64,000 nucleotides of DNA from Campylobacter concisus (GCF_003048875.2 NZ_CP049264.1:434001-498000), one strand, 5' to 3'; positions 20,273-28,903 are shown, counted from the first letter of the stretch. Numbers and translations: made by a program. The notes: a model not told the origin generated them from the letters alone.

Positions 20273-21478
20273 CTACTGGTTCCACATCAGAGTTATCTGC
20301 TCTATTTGTGCCTCGTCTGGGATCTGGCTTAAATTTGTTATCTCTTGTGCAAGCGGATTTTTAAGCTTTATAAGCATGTCGTGGCTGTCTATTTTTAGAT
20401 AGATATTGTTTGCATCGCTTTGAAATTTAGAGATAACAAGGTTGTTTTTTATATCTTTGAAATTTGATTTTAGGCTGATATTTTCAGGAGTTTTAAACTC
20501 ATTTGAGTAAATTTCGATGCTTGTGATGATGCCATTTAGCAAGGTGTATTTAAAAATTCTCTCGTTTTTGCTTGTGACGATGTAGCTATTTTCTTTTTTA
20601 GTATTGTCTCTTTTTATGTTTTTTGCGCCATAAAATTTCATCACATCAGCATTTGCTGACTCGTTTGTAAGTTTCGCAAAGAAGCCCTTGCCAAAGAGGC
20701 TAGATCTACCTTTTTCTCTTTTGTAGTGTCCGCTTATGTGAGCATTTTTGCAAATTTTATCGTTTGCGATTATGAAGATGTCGTTAGCGGTTTTATGCAC
20801 GCTTAAAGCCACGCCTTTTTCATCCAAAAGATAAAAAATGCCCTTGTCATAAAGCAGCTCTGAGTTAAATTTACAAAGTGGTGAGCCATCTTTTAGCGAT
20901 GAGTAAAAGCTTATCTTTGCGCCATTTTTACTAGGCACAAGCACAAGCTCTAAAAAGCCATTTTTGTCTTTAAATTTAGAAAATCTAGCAAAAAAACTCT
21001 CTTTATAAGCCCTATTTACCGGCTCGTAGTTATAAATTTGAGCTAGCACGCCAACTCGTTTATTTTTCTTATCATCAAGCTGAAGAAGCGAGTTTTTATT
21101 TGGCACAAAGTAGCTAAGTGCGCCGCTTTCATCTTTTAGCACGATAGCGCTCTCATCGACATCAAATGTGCCACCTTTTTCTACCAAAGTAGCAGCCTTA
21201 TCCATCGTAAGCATAGTTTTTGTGTAGGTTTTGTCTTTATTTAGAGTTAGGATGGTCTTTATGCCTTCGCAGTTTGAGCATGGCAAGGTCGTGTAGTAGC
21301 TCGTGTAGATAGAGTTTGAAAGTATTAGTTTTTCTGGTTTTTTGGGTTTTTCGTCTCTAACTAGGGGCTTTTCTTCTTTTGATTTTTGTGTTTGTTCTTG
21401 ATTTTGTGGCTTTAAATTTTCATTTTTCGCGCAGCCGATGATGAAAAATGAGATAAGTATGGCAAAAAGATATTTCAT
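20273..21478 (-). CDS. NlpE-like lipoprotein with an extra C-terminal domain
   Basis: A lipoprotein signal peptide with lipobox IIGC (Cys near residue 16) is followed by a Lys/Glu-rich linker. An NlpE N-terminal-like domain at about 55-140 has the LPCSNC motif. A long region from about 145 to 401 is not recognised. NlpE homologues are outer-membrane lipoproteins involved in copper or envelope-stress sensing. A role here is inference. I chose the ATG at 21478 because AAGGAG sits 6 bases upstream. The TTG at 21484 would lie against the ribosome-binding site. The neighbouring gene at 21527-21955 is a short paralogue of its N-terminal domain. Confidence 0.8.
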   Translation of the reverse strand: MKYLFAILISFFIIGCAKNENLKPQNQEQTQKSKEEKPLVRDEKPKKPEKLILSNSIYTSYYTTLPCSNCEGIKTILTLNKDKTYTKTMLTMDKAATLVEKGGTFDVDESAIVLKDESGALSYFVPNKNSLLQLDDKKNKRVGVLAQIYNYEPVNRAYKESFFARFSKFKDKNGFLELVLVPSKNGAKISFYSSLKDGSPLCKFNSELLYDKGIFYLLDEKGVALSVHKTANDIFIIANDKICKNAHISGHYKREKGRSSLFGKGFFAKLTNESANADVMKFYGAKNIKRDNTKKENSYIVTSKNERIFKYTLLNGIITSIEIYSNEFKTPENISLKSNFKDIKNNLVISKFQSDANNIYLKIDSHDMLIKLKNPLAQEITNLSQIPDEAQIEQITLMWNQ

Positions 21479-21526
21479 TTGCAACTCCTTAAAAATTGCA
21501 AAATTATATCATTTTGCCTTTAAAAT

Positions 21527-21955
21527 TTATTTTACGCGTTTAAAGATGTATTTGTCTTTTAGCTCGCCAGTGACCTCTTTTTGATCCATGTCAAGCATCT
21601 TTAGGCTCTCACCCTCGATCTTATAAAAGCTCTTCTCTTTATACTCATCAACTGTTGTGATAACGCCGTTTTTGACTGAGTATTTGCCCTTGCTAACGGC
21701 TTTGTAGTTGTCTTTTGACTTGTAGTTCATCACACTTTCAAATGTGCCGTCTTTTTTAAGTGTAAGGGTTGAGTCTATGCCCATGCAGCTAGCGCAAGGT
21801 AAAAATGCCTTGTAAGTGCCTTCGATGCTGCTTACTGGAGCCATGCAGCTACCTTTTACTTCACATTTGCCTTGTGGGACGCTCGCGCTTTGGTTTGACG
21901 TAGCGCAACCTGCTAAAAGTAGAGCCGCACTTAGTGCAAAGATAAAATTTTTCAT
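21527..21955 (-). CDS. NlpE N-terminal domain lipoprotein
   Basis: This 142-residue lipoprotein has a signal peptide with lipobox LAGC (Cys near residue 17) and then one NlpE-like domain with LPCASCMGIDSTLTL near residues 52-66 and a YSVKNGVI strand. The CxxC is the same as in NlpE, where it is linked to metal or redox sensing. It is the upstream member of a tandem pair with 20273-21478. The two share the pattern LPC-x-x-C-x-GI-x-x-x-LTL and a following K-G-x-Y/F strand. A divergent TATAAT-type promoter region separates it from qmcA. Confidence 0.85.
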   Translation of the reverse strand: MKNFIFALSAALLLAGCATSNQSASVPQGKCEVKGSCMAPVSSIEGTYKAFLPCASCMGIDSTLTLKKDGTFESVMNYKSKDNYKAVSKGKYSVKNGVITTVDEYKEKSFYKIEGESLKMLDMDQKEVTGELKDKYIFKRVK

Positions 21956-21988
21956 GCTGATCCTTTTTGAAAATAAAATTTAAAATGT

Positions 21989-21996
21989 ATTATAAT
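21989..21996. promoter_or_regulatory. Overlapping divergent -10 elements
   Basis: The sequence ATTATAAT holds TATAAT on the plus strand (21991-21996), serving qmcA, and on the minus strand (21994-21989), serving the NlpE-like lipoprotein. The two promoters would compete for polymerase. Confidence 0.6.
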
Positions 21997-22035
21997 ACTT
22001 AAGAAAATAACAAATTATAAATTAAAGGAGAGAAG

Positions 22036-22950
22036 ATGCAAGTTGAGACATTTGGCGTTTTAGTCGTTGTTTTGGTCATTTTTGCATTTTTGTTTTTAAA
22101 AGCTGGCATCAAGATCGTATCGCAAGCAGATAACTTGCTGATCGAGCGACTTGGTAAATTTCACAAGGTGCTTGACGGGGGATTTCACATTATCATCCCA
22201 TTTGTCGATCAGATAAGGGCGATCATAACTATAAAAGAGCAGCTTGTTGATATCACAAAACAGCAAGTCATCACAAAAGATAATGTTAATATAAGCGTCG
22301 ATGGCATCGTCTTTTTAAAGGTATTTGACGCAAAAATGGCGGTTTATAACGTAGATAACTACAAACGCGCCATTGCAAATTTAGCAATGACAACGCTTCG
22401 TGGCGAGATAGGAGCGATGAACCTTGATGATACACTAAGCTCACGTGACCGCCTAAATGCCGCACTTCAAGTGGCTCTTGGCGATGCAGCTGGCAACTGG
22501 GGCGTAAAGATCATGAGAGTTGAAATTTCTGAAATTTCTGTCCCACTTGGCATCGAAGAGGCGATGAATATGCAGATGAAGGCTGAGCGTGAAAAGCGCG
22601 CGATCGAGCTAAAAGCTTTGGCTGAAAAAGAGGCTTTAATCCGCAATGCAGAGGCGCTAAAACAAGAAAAAGTGCTTCAAGCAGAGGCGATCGAGCGTAT
22701 GGCTGATGCGAAAAAATACGAGCAAATCGCCATCGCAACTGCTCAAAAAGAGGCTATGGATATGATAAATGATAGCATGAGCAAAAATGCAAATGCGGCT
22801 GAATTTCTGCTTGCGCGCGACAGGGTCGGGGCATTTAGCGAGCTAGCTAAAAATAGCTCAAAAGATAAAATTTTAGTCCCTTATGAGGCGGCTGAGCTCA
22901 TCGGCTCGCTTAGTGTCTTAAAGAATTTCTTAGCTAAGGATAAGGCGTGA
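22036..22950 (+). CDS. qmcA: SPFH/stomatin-family membrane protein
   Basis: This is a membrane-anchored scaffold protein of the stomatin/paraslipin group. The 304-residue protein has one N-terminal helix (about 6-24), an SPFH/band 7 domain at about 25-190 with IIPFVDQIRA and the typical DDTLSSRDRLNA, and an Ala/Glu/Lys-rich coiled coil at about 180-240. An NfeD partner follows with overlapping stop and start codons, the usual arrangement for this pair. It is preceded by AAAGGAGAG. Confidence 0.9.
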   Translation: MQVETFGVLVVVLVIFAFLFLKAGIKIVSQADNLLIERLGKFHKVLDGGFHIIIPFVDQIRAIITIKEQLVDITKQQVITKDNVNISVDGIVFLKVFDAKMAVYNVDNYKRAIANLAMTTLRGEIGAMNLDDTLSSRDRLNAALQVALGDAAGNWGVKIMRVEISEISVPLGIEEAMNMQMKAEREKRAIELKALAEKEALIRNAEALKQEKVLQAEAIERMADAKKYEQIAIATAQKEAMDMINDSMSKNANAAEFLLARDRVGAFSELAKNSSKDKILVPYEAAELIGSLSVLKNFLAKDKA

Positions 22951-23339
22951 TCAGCCCTTATATAATGTTAGCCATTGGCGCAGTTTTATTCGCCCTTGAA
23001 TTTACGCTATTTTCGTTTTATCTGCTATTTTTTGGCTTAGCTTTTATCATCGTCGGAGCGGTAAATTTTGGCATTGCCTTTGAGTGGCCATATCAAATTT
23101 TAGGCGTTGCAGCACTTGCGATTGTCTTGCTGGCACTTTTAAAAGCGCCGCTAAAGAGCAAATTTATGGCTAGAAAAGAGAGCTTTAATGAGGAATTTTT
23201 AGATGAAGCCGGCGTTGGCGAGATCAGAGAAAATATGGTCTATTTTAAAGGCACTCTTTGGAAGTATGACGGAGCGCTAAAAAATGGCGAAAAAGTGCAA
23301 GTTTTAGGCACTAAAGGCGACAAAGTTATATTAAAATAA
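22947..23339 (+). CDS. NfeD-family membrane protein
   Basis: This short NfeD protein (130 residues) has two or three membrane helices at about 3-70 and a C-terminal OB-fold domain at about 75-130 (GEIRENMVYFKGTLWK). Such proteins pair with SPFH proteins and are thought to help form membrane microdomains. The GTG start overlaps the qmcA stop (GTGA), with AAGGATAAGG in front. Confidence 0.88.
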   Translation: MISPYIMLAIGAVLFALEFTLFSFYLLFFGLAFIIVGAVNFGIAFEWPYQILGVAALAIVLLALLKAPLKSKFMARKESFNEEFLDEAGVGEIRENMVYFKGTLWKYDGALKNGEKVQVLGTKGDKVILK

Positions 23340-23358
23340 AGTGCCATTTGGCACTTTA
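23337..23358. terminator. Bidirectional terminator between nfeD and the small lipoprotein gene
   Basis: A perfect 9-base-pair stem, TAAAGTGCC/GGCACTTTA with an ATTT loop, starts in the nfeD stop codon and ends one base before the end of the convergent gene. Confidence 0.88.
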
Positions 23359-23359
23359 C

Positions 23360-23572
23360 CTATTTTGCGTGGGCTGGGCAGCCTGCTGGCATTTGCCCAT
23401 GCATCGCCCCTTGCATGCCGTGATGAGGGCAGCTTGGCATATTTTCTTGCATCATTTTTTGATGATGAGCACATCCGCAACTTGCACCTTGTGGCTCAGC
23501 TGGCTTTGGCTCGTTTTTAGCACAACCAACCAAAAATAATCCGCAGATAACGGCAAATATCACCTTTTTCAT
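23360..23572 (-). CDS. Small Cys/His/Met-rich lipoprotein
   Basis: The 70-residue product has a lipoprotein signal with lipobox LVGC (Cys at about residue 16). The mature part is almost entirely potential metal ligands: CGCAHH, MMQENM, CPHHGM, MHGQM and CPAH. This composition suggests binding of copper or another soft metal in the periplasm or at the outer membrane, which is inference. I chose the ATG at 23572 because AAGGAGAG lies just upstream. A longer frame to 23599 would read through that ribosome-binding site. Confidence 0.8.
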   Translation of the reverse strand: MKKVIFAVICGLFLVGCAKNEPKPAEPQGASCGCAHHQKMMQENMPSCPHHGMQGAMHGQMPAGCPAHAK

Positions 23573-23704
23573 AACTCTCTCCTTTAAAGAATTTCTCACA
23601 TTTTAGCCTTTAAAAATTAATTTTTCATAACGCCTGATTTATCATATTTAAAAGCATTTTTGGCTAAACTTTCGCCCAAAAATAAGCAAAATAAAAGGTT
23701 AAAT

Positions 23705-24751
23705 TTGAAAAGACTTAGTGTAAAAGAGGCCACCGATCTTATAGAAAATGCACCGCTTCACGAGCTTGGCAAGATGGCGCTAGCTAGAAAAAAAGAGCTT
23801 CATCCAGAGGGCATCACGACCTTCATTGTAGATCGCAACATCAACTATACAAACGTCTGCTGGGTGGATTGTAAATTTTGCGCATTTTACCGCCACGCAA
23901 AAGAAGAAGACGCTTATGTGCTAAGTTTTGAGGAGATCGGCAAGAAGATCGAGGAGCTAATAGCCATCGGCGGCACGCAAATTTTATTTCAAGGTGGCGT
24001 TCATCCAAAGCTAAAGATCGAGTGGTACGAGGAGCTAGTAAGCTACATCAGCAAGCACTATCCAAGCATCACGATACATGGTTTTTCGGCCGTTGAGATC
24101 GACTACATCGCAAGAGTTTCAAAAATTTCTACAAAAGAGGTCTTAAGGCGCCTAAACGAAAAGGGCCTATACTCGATGCCAGGTGCTGGAGCGGAGATTT
24201 TAAGTGATAGAGTGCGTGACATCATCGCCCCTAAAAAGTGCGACACCGCAGACTGGCTTCGCATACACAAAGAGGCGCACGAGCTTGACATGAAAACGAC
24301 TGCTACGATGATGTTTGGCACGGTTGAGAGCACTCGTGAGATCGTGGAGCACTGGGAGCACATCAGAAATTTACAAGATGAAACGGCTGGATTTAGGGCA
24401 TTTATACTTTGGAGCTTTCAAGGGCTAAATACAAAGCTCATGCAAGAATTCCCAGAGATCAAAAAGCAAAGCTCAAACGTCTATCTAAGGCTTCTTGCGG
24501 TTTCAAGGCTCTTTTTGGATAACTTTAAAAATATCCAAAGTAGCTGGGTCACGCAGGGCAGCTACGTAGGCCAGCTAGCGCTTCTTTTTGGTGCAAACGA
24601 CCTTGGTAGCACAATGATGGAGGAAAACGTCGTAAAGGCGGCAGGCGCAAGCTTTAGGATGAATCAAGACCAGATGATCGAGCTTATAAAAGATGTTGGA
24701 GAAATTCCAGCCAAACGCAACACAAACTACGATATTTTGGAGAAATTTTAG
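23705..24751 (+). CDS. mqnC: Cyclic dehypoxanthinyl futalosine synthase (radical SAM)
   Basis: This radical SAM enzyme of the futalosine pathway to menaquinone cyclises dehypoxanthinyl futalosine. The 348-residue protein has the CxxxCxxC cluster as CWVDCKFC near residues 55-62, the glycine-rich GGTQILFQGGVHP and the C-terminal LGANDLGSTMMEENVV typical of MqnC. MqnE is a close relative, but the NYTNVCWVDCKFCAF context fits MqnC. The start is the TTG at 23705 with AAAGG 6 bases before it. The frame is open to 23660 but has no ribosome-binding site there. A downstream M16-like gene follows at once. Confidence 0.92.
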   Translation: MKRLSVKEATDLIENAPLHELGKMALARKKELHPEGITTFIVDRNINYTNVCWVDCKFCAFYRHAKEEDAYVLSFEEIGKKIEELIAIGGTQILFQGGVHPKLKIEWYEELVSYISKHYPSITIHGFSAVEIDYIARVSKISTKEVLRRLNEKGLYSMPGAGAEILSDRVRDIIAPKKCDTADWLRIHKEAHELDMKTTATMMFGTVESTREIVEHWEHIRNLQDETAGFRAFILWSFQGLNTKLMQEFPEIKKQSSNVYLRLLAVSRLFLDNFKNIQSSWVTQGSYVGQLALLFGANDLGSTMMEENVVKAAGASFRMNQDQMIELIKDVGEIPAKRNTNYDILEKF

Positions 24752-25981
24752 ATGAAAATTTTAGATATCAATGTAAAAAATGTAAAAATCCCAGTCGTTT
24801 TTGAAAGCTCAAAAGCGATGCCAGTAGTGAGCCTAAAGCTAGTTTTCAAAGCAGCTGGTAGCTCGCAAAATGGCAAGCTAGCTGGTCTTGCAAGGCTAAG
24901 TGCAAATTTACTAAACGAGGGCGATATGAAGCTAGGCTCGGCTAAATTCGCTAAAGAGCTTGAAGTGCGGGCGATTAGCCTAAATGCAAGCTGCGGCTTT
25001 GAGACATTTTGCATCGATCTAAACTGCCTAAAAGAGCACTTTACCTTTGTGTGTGGCAAGCTAAAAGAGCTTCTGCTAGCTCCAAATTTAACAGAAGAAA
25101 TTCTAAATAGGTGCAAAACCGTCACACTTGGCGAGATCGCAGCAAATGAAAACGACTTTGACTACGTGGCAAGGCAGGGGCTCTTTGAGCTTTTATATCC
25201 AAAAAGTGTGCTTGCCCAGCCAAGTATCGGCACTAAAAAGAGCATTAAAGCTATAACGCTTGAAGACGTAAGAAAATTTTTAAACGAGCATTTAGACCTT
25301 TCAAATTTACTTTGCGTGCTAGGTGGCGACATCGACGAGAAGCAGACAAAAGAGCTAGCTGGCGTTTTAGAGATACTAAAACCTGGCAAGGTGCGAAAGC
25401 TAGAGCGCTTTAGTCCAAGCGATAAATGCGAAAGCAGCGAGATCATCAGGCAAAGCGAGCAGGCATACATCTACTTTGGCGCGCCATTTAATGTGAGACC
25501 TGAAGAAAAATACAAGGCCGCAGTGGCGACATTTATTTTAGGCGAGGGTGGCTTTGGCTCGAGGCTCATGGAGGAGATACGCGTGAAAAGAGGGCTTGCA
25601 TACAGCGCCTACGCTAGAAATTTGCTAAATCTCTCTTACAGCCAGCTATACGGCTATATGCAGACAAAAAATGAAAAAAAAGATGAGGCTATCGCCGTTA
25701 TAAAAGAGGAAATTTTAAAATTTAGTAAAAAAGGCGTTAGCAAGGCCGAGCTTGAGCAGGCGAAGAAATTTTTACTTGGCTCGTTGCCGCTTAGGCTTGA
25801 GACGCTATTTAAGCGCCTTGACATCGCGCAGGGCGAGTTTTACGAGCATGGCGAGCTTGGGGCATTTTTAAAGGACCTTGATAAAATTTCAGCCCTTTCG
25901 CTAAGTGAGCTAAATAGCTTCATAAAAGCCCACGCAGAGATCAATCAGCTAAGTTTTTGCGTCTTAAAAAATGAAATTTGA
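24752..25981 (+). CDS. M16 peptidase-like protein, zinc site absent
   Basis: The 409-residue protein has the two-domain M16 fold. The N-terminal half has the KLVFKAAGSSQNGK-LAGLARLSANLLNEG region, and the second half has RLMEEIRVKRGLAYSAYA. At the position where active M16 enzymes have HxxEH the sequence is LARLSANLLNEG, with no His, so it should not be a peptidase on its own. It could be the non-catalytic half of a two-subunit M16B enzyme, with the active partner elsewhere. The ATG directly follows the mqnC stop, and the 3' end overlaps recG by 11 bases. Confidence 0.85.
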   Translation: MKILDINVKNVKIPVVFESSKAMPVVSLKLVFKAAGSSQNGKLAGLARLSANLLNEGDMKLGSAKFAKELEVRAISLNASCGFETFCIDLNCLKEHFTFVCGKLKELLLAPNLTEEILNRCKTVTLGEIAANENDFDYVARQGLFELLYPKSVLAQPSIGTKKSIKAITLEDVRKFLNEHLDLSNLLCVLGGDIDEKQTKELAGVLEILKPGKVRKLERFSPSDKCESSEIIRQSEQAYIYFGAPFNVRPEEKYKAAVATFILGEGGFGSRLMEEIRVKRGLAYSAYARNLLNLSYSQLYGYMQTKNEKKDEAIAVIKEEILKFSKKGVSKAELEQAKKFLLGSLPLRLETLFKRLDIAQGEFYEHGELGAFLKDLDKISALSLSELNSFIKAHAEINQLSFCVLKNEI

Positions 25982-27785
25982 AGCAAGCGACAGAGCAAAA
26001 CTTCTAAAAATAGGCGTGCTTAGCCTGCTTGACCTTGCTCTCGTGCTACCAAAGGGCTTTGAGGATACGACGATCGCTAAGAGCCCAAGAGAAGGGCAAG
26101 TCTGCATAAATGTAAAGATCACATCGCTCGCCTCGCGCCCTGGCATGCTGACAGCACTTGCCTTTTGCGAGCAGTGGCAAAGTAGCGTAAAGATCGTCAT
26201 TTTTAACGCAAAATCTTGGCACTACGGCGCTTTTAAGACAGGCAAAGAGATGGCTATATATGGGCTTTGCTCCTACGCCTTTGGCTCGTGGCAGATCGTA
26301 AATCCAAAAATCACCACAAAAATAGGCCAGATCGTGCCTAAATTTAAGACCGAGCTAAAAGATGAGGAGCTAAAAAAACTCATCTTAAAATATCTAAATT
26401 TACAAAATTTACTGGCCGAGGGCTTAAATGAAAAAGAGGCTAAATTTCTAGCTGATCTGCAAAGGCTAGATGAGCAAAGCGTGCAAATTTTATACCGCTT
26501 AAAAAATGATGGTGAGGGTTTAGAAATTTTAAAATTTGTAGAAATTTTTAACTACATAAAAAAGCTAAGTGCTAAAAAAACCTACTTTAAAAGCCCCAAG
26601 ATCAAGCTTTTTGATATAAGCTCTTGGCTTAAGGGCCTGCCATTTACGCCGACAAATGATCAGATAAACGCCATAAATGACATCAGAGACGACCTTAGCG
26701 CCGTGCAGGCAAAAAGGCGCGTCATAATGGGCGATGTGGGAAGTGGTAAGACGCTTGTGATCCTAGCAGCAGCGCTAAGCGTCTATCCGCAAAGTGCCAT
26801 TTTGATGGCGCCAACAAGCATCTTAAGCGAGCAAATTTATAATGAAGCAAAGAGGCTTTTGCCTGCTTTTATGAATGTGATGTTGGTGCGAAGTGGGGAG
26901 AAAAAGATAGACTTTGGCGGGGCAAATTTGATCGTTGGCACGCATGCGCTACTCTTTCACGAGCTGCCAAACTCGCCGCTTGTTATGGTCGATGAGCAGC
27001 ACCGCTTTGGCTCAAACCAGCGCAAAAAGATAGAGGAGCTGGCTTCAAGCGAGGACGAGCGAGCAAATTTCGTGCAGTTTTCAGCTACGCCAATACCAAG
27101 GACGCTAAGTTTAATCCAGTCTGAGATCGTAAATTTTAGCTTTTTAAAGCAGATGCCATTTAAGAAAAATATAACGAGCCAAATTTTAGGCGCTAGCGAG
27201 TTTGGCTTTTTGCTAGCTCACATCAAAAAGCAGCTTGCAGGAGGCTTTCAAGTGGCTATCATCTATCCGCTAGTTGAGAGCAGTGAGAGCTCAAACTACC
27301 AAAGTCTAAGCGAGGCGCAGGGCTTTTGGCTAAAGAATTTTAAAAATGTCTTCGTCACGCACGGAAAAGACAAAGAGAAAGAGGAAATTTTAAGGCGATT
27401 TAGAGAAGAGGGTGAAATTTTGCTCTCAACCACCGTTGTTGAGGTGGGTATCTCGCTACCAAGGCTAAATACGATAGTGATCGTGGGCGCTGAGCGGCTG
27501 GGGCTTGCCACGCTTCATCAGCTGCGAGGCAGAGTGGGGCGAAATGGCGGCGATGGATACTGCTTTTTATTTACCAAGCTAAAAGAGGCGCCAGCTAGGC
27601 TAAAAGAATTTTGTGCGACAAATGACGGCTTTAAGGTGGCCGAGCTCGATCTGAAAAACCGCCAAAGCGGCGATATACTAAATGGCTTTTTCCAGCACGG
27701 AGCGACCTTTAACTTTTATGACTACGAGGATGATATCACGCAGGCTGCAAAGGCCAGAGTGGCGGAAATTAAAAATAACGTTTAG
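25971..27785 (+). CDS. recG: ATP-dependent DNA helicase RecG
   Basis: This superfamily 2 helicase remodels stalled forks and Holliday junctions. The 604-residue protein has an OB-type wedge domain in the first 150 residues, Walker A GDVGSGKT near residue 255, the DEQH box (VDEQHRFG) near 341, SATPIPRT near 370, and the LRGRVGRNG motif VI near 515. It is shorter than the enterobacterial protein (about 690) mainly at the N-terminus, which is usual in this class. The ATG lies inside the end of the M16-like gene. Confidence 0.95.
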   Translation: MKFEASDRAKLLKIGVLSLLDLALVLPKGFEDTTIAKSPREGQVCINVKITSLASRPGMLTALAFCEQWQSSVKIVIFNAKSWHYGAFKTGKEMAIYGLCSYAFGSWQIVNPKITTKIGQIVPKFKTELKDEELKKLILKYLNLQNLLAEGLNEKEAKFLADLQRLDEQSVQILYRLKNDGEGLEILKFVEIFNYIKKLSAKKTYFKSPKIKLFDISSWLKGLPFTPTNDQINAINDIRDDLSAVQAKRRVIMGDVGSGKTLVILAAALSVYPQSAILMAPTSILSEQIYNEAKRLLPAFMNVMLVRSGEKKIDFGGANLIVGTHALLFHELPNSPLVMVDEQHRFGSNQRKKIEELASSEDERANFVQFSATPIPRTLSLIQSEIVNFSFLKQMPFKKNITSQILGASEFGFLLAHIKKQLAGGFQVAIIYPLVESSESSNYQSLSEAQGFWLKNFKNVFVTHGKDKEKEEILRRFREEGEILLSTTVVEVGISLPRLNTIVIVGAERLGLATLHQLRGRVGRNGGDGYCFLFTKLKEAPARLKEFCATNDGFKVAELDLKNRQSGDILNGFFQHGATFNFYDYEDDITQAAKARVAEIKNNV

Positions 27786-27788
27786 TGA

Positions 27789-27995
27789 CTATTTTAGTCT
27801 AAAATTTTGATTTTCTTCTGCTAACTCTTTTAGCTCATTTAAATTTTTCTCACTTTGCTTTAAAAGTTCATCAAATTTAAAACCAAGCATGATCAGACGA
27901 TAAAGCTCTGGCTTATTTTTTCTCCAATTATAAAGAGTTTTTGTATCAATTTTTAAAATTCCTGCAATATCTCTTTTTGATAGATTATTTCCCAT
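27789..27995 (-). CDS. Small helix-turn-helix protein
   Basis: The 68-residue product MGNNLSKRDIAGILK... has a clear N-terminal HTH: SKRDIAGILKIDTKTLYNW, where the second helix is the likely recognition helix. A charged helical tail follows, LKQSEKNLNELKEL. It is probably a DNA-binding regulator. The ATG at 27995 has AAAAAGG 6 bases before it, so I prefer it to the open frame extending to 28043. It diverges from the YaaW-like gene, and an AT-rich inverted repeat (28046-28091) lies between the two starts and could be its operator. It ends 3 bases after the convergent recG stop. Confidence 0.7.
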   Translation of the reverse strand: MGNNLSKRDIAGILKIDTKTLYNWRKNKPELYRLIMLGFKFDELLKQSEKNLNELKELAEENQNFRLK

Positions 27996-28045
27996 TTTTT
28001 GCCTTTTTATGGGAATTGTTTGCAAAACGCACTTACTTATCAACT

Positions 28046-28091
28046 AAGGAATAATTTCTTATATATATTATTATTTAAGAAATAATTACTT
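28046..28091. promoter_or_regulatory. Inverted repeat, candidate operator
   Basis: Arms AAGGAATAATTTCTTA (28046-28061) and TAAGAAATAATTACTT (28076-28091) match at 14 of 16 positions as an inverted repeat around a 14-base spacer. It is placed between the divergent HTH and YaaW-like genes. Confidence 0.55.
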
Positions 28092-28155
28092 AAATTTAAA
28101 AATTATTAAGCTTTGTTGATATAACATTTTGAAATTATTTTTAAAGGAGTAAAAA

Positions 28156-28896
28156 ATGGCTTACAAATTTGATTCAGATTTGGAGTTTTTAAAACAGCTT
28201 AATAGCAACGAACTAAATGATCTCGTTGATATTATAAAAGGCAAAGAAGGTGATGAAAGGATTACGCAAGATCTTACAAGCAATGATTTGTTTAAAAGAT
28301 TTTATCCAGACCACAAAGAATATATAGAGCTTATTATGGGCGAACTTCAATGTTTTGGTGGTAATAGCTTTGTGAATGTATTTAGAGGTGGCGGGGTTCA
28401 ATATAAAGAAATTTTATGCGATGTTTGTGACAAACTTAAAGTTAATTACTCTAAGGCTCAAAACACACAAATGATAGAGCAAAATATGTTTATGAAAATT
28501 CTATCTGATAGCTTGGAGAAAATGAATGAAGAGGAGCTGAAACAAGTGGCAAACGAATTTGGGTTAAATACCACCGATTTTAAACCACAAGCGATAACGG
28601 CTGCTATGCAGGCAAGCATTTTGGTTAGCGGTTTTGCTATGTATAAAATTGCTCTCATTATTGCAAATACTATTGCTAAAATGTTATTAGGCAGAGGTCT
28701 TAGTCTTGCAGTAAATGCGTCCCTTGTAAGAACAATAGGAGCTTTTGCTGGTCCAATAGGTTGGGTTATAACAGGTCTTTGGACGTTAGCTGATGTGGCA
28801 GGTCCTGCTTATAGGGTTACTATACCAGCAGTAATTCAAGTAGCTTTCTTGAGGCAATACTCGATAAATAAACAAAATAATTCAGAAAATAACTAA
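28156..28896 (+). CDS. YaaW-family protein (DUF3944 / UPF0174)
   Basis: The 246-residue protein matches E. coli YaaW in layout: an N-terminal DSDLEFLKQLNSNELNDLVDI segment (DUF3944), the middle IMGELQCFGGNSFVNVFRGGGVQYKEIL block, and a C-terminal GPIGWVITGLWTLADVAGPAYRVTIPAVIQVAFLR segment in which PAYRVTIPAVIQ is the hallmark. Residues about 150-215 are Ala/Gly/Leu-rich and could insert in membranes. Molecular function is unknown. It has a strong AAAGGAG ribosome-binding site, low-GC codon use and a patchy distribution, and it diverges from a small HTH gene. This suggests an accessory module, which is inference. Confidence 0.82.
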   Translation: MAYKFDSDLEFLKQLNSNELNDLVDIIKGKEGDERITQDLTSNDLFKRFYPDHKEYIELIMGELQCFGGNSFVNVFRGGGVQYKEILCDVCDKLKVNYSKAQNTQMIEQNMFMKILSDSLEKMNEEELKQVANEFGLNTTDFKPQAITAAMQASILVSGFAMYKIALIIANTIAKMLLGRGLSLAVNASLVRTIGAFAGPIGWVITGLWTLADVAGPAYRVTIPAVIQVAFLRQYSINKQNNSENN

Positions 28897-28903
28897 TCCA
28901 AAA

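Noticed and set aside
22511-22738. Reverse-strand frame in qmcA
   Set aside because: It lies wholly in a clear SPFH coding region and lacks a ribosome-binding site, as do the other opposite-strand frames in long genes.
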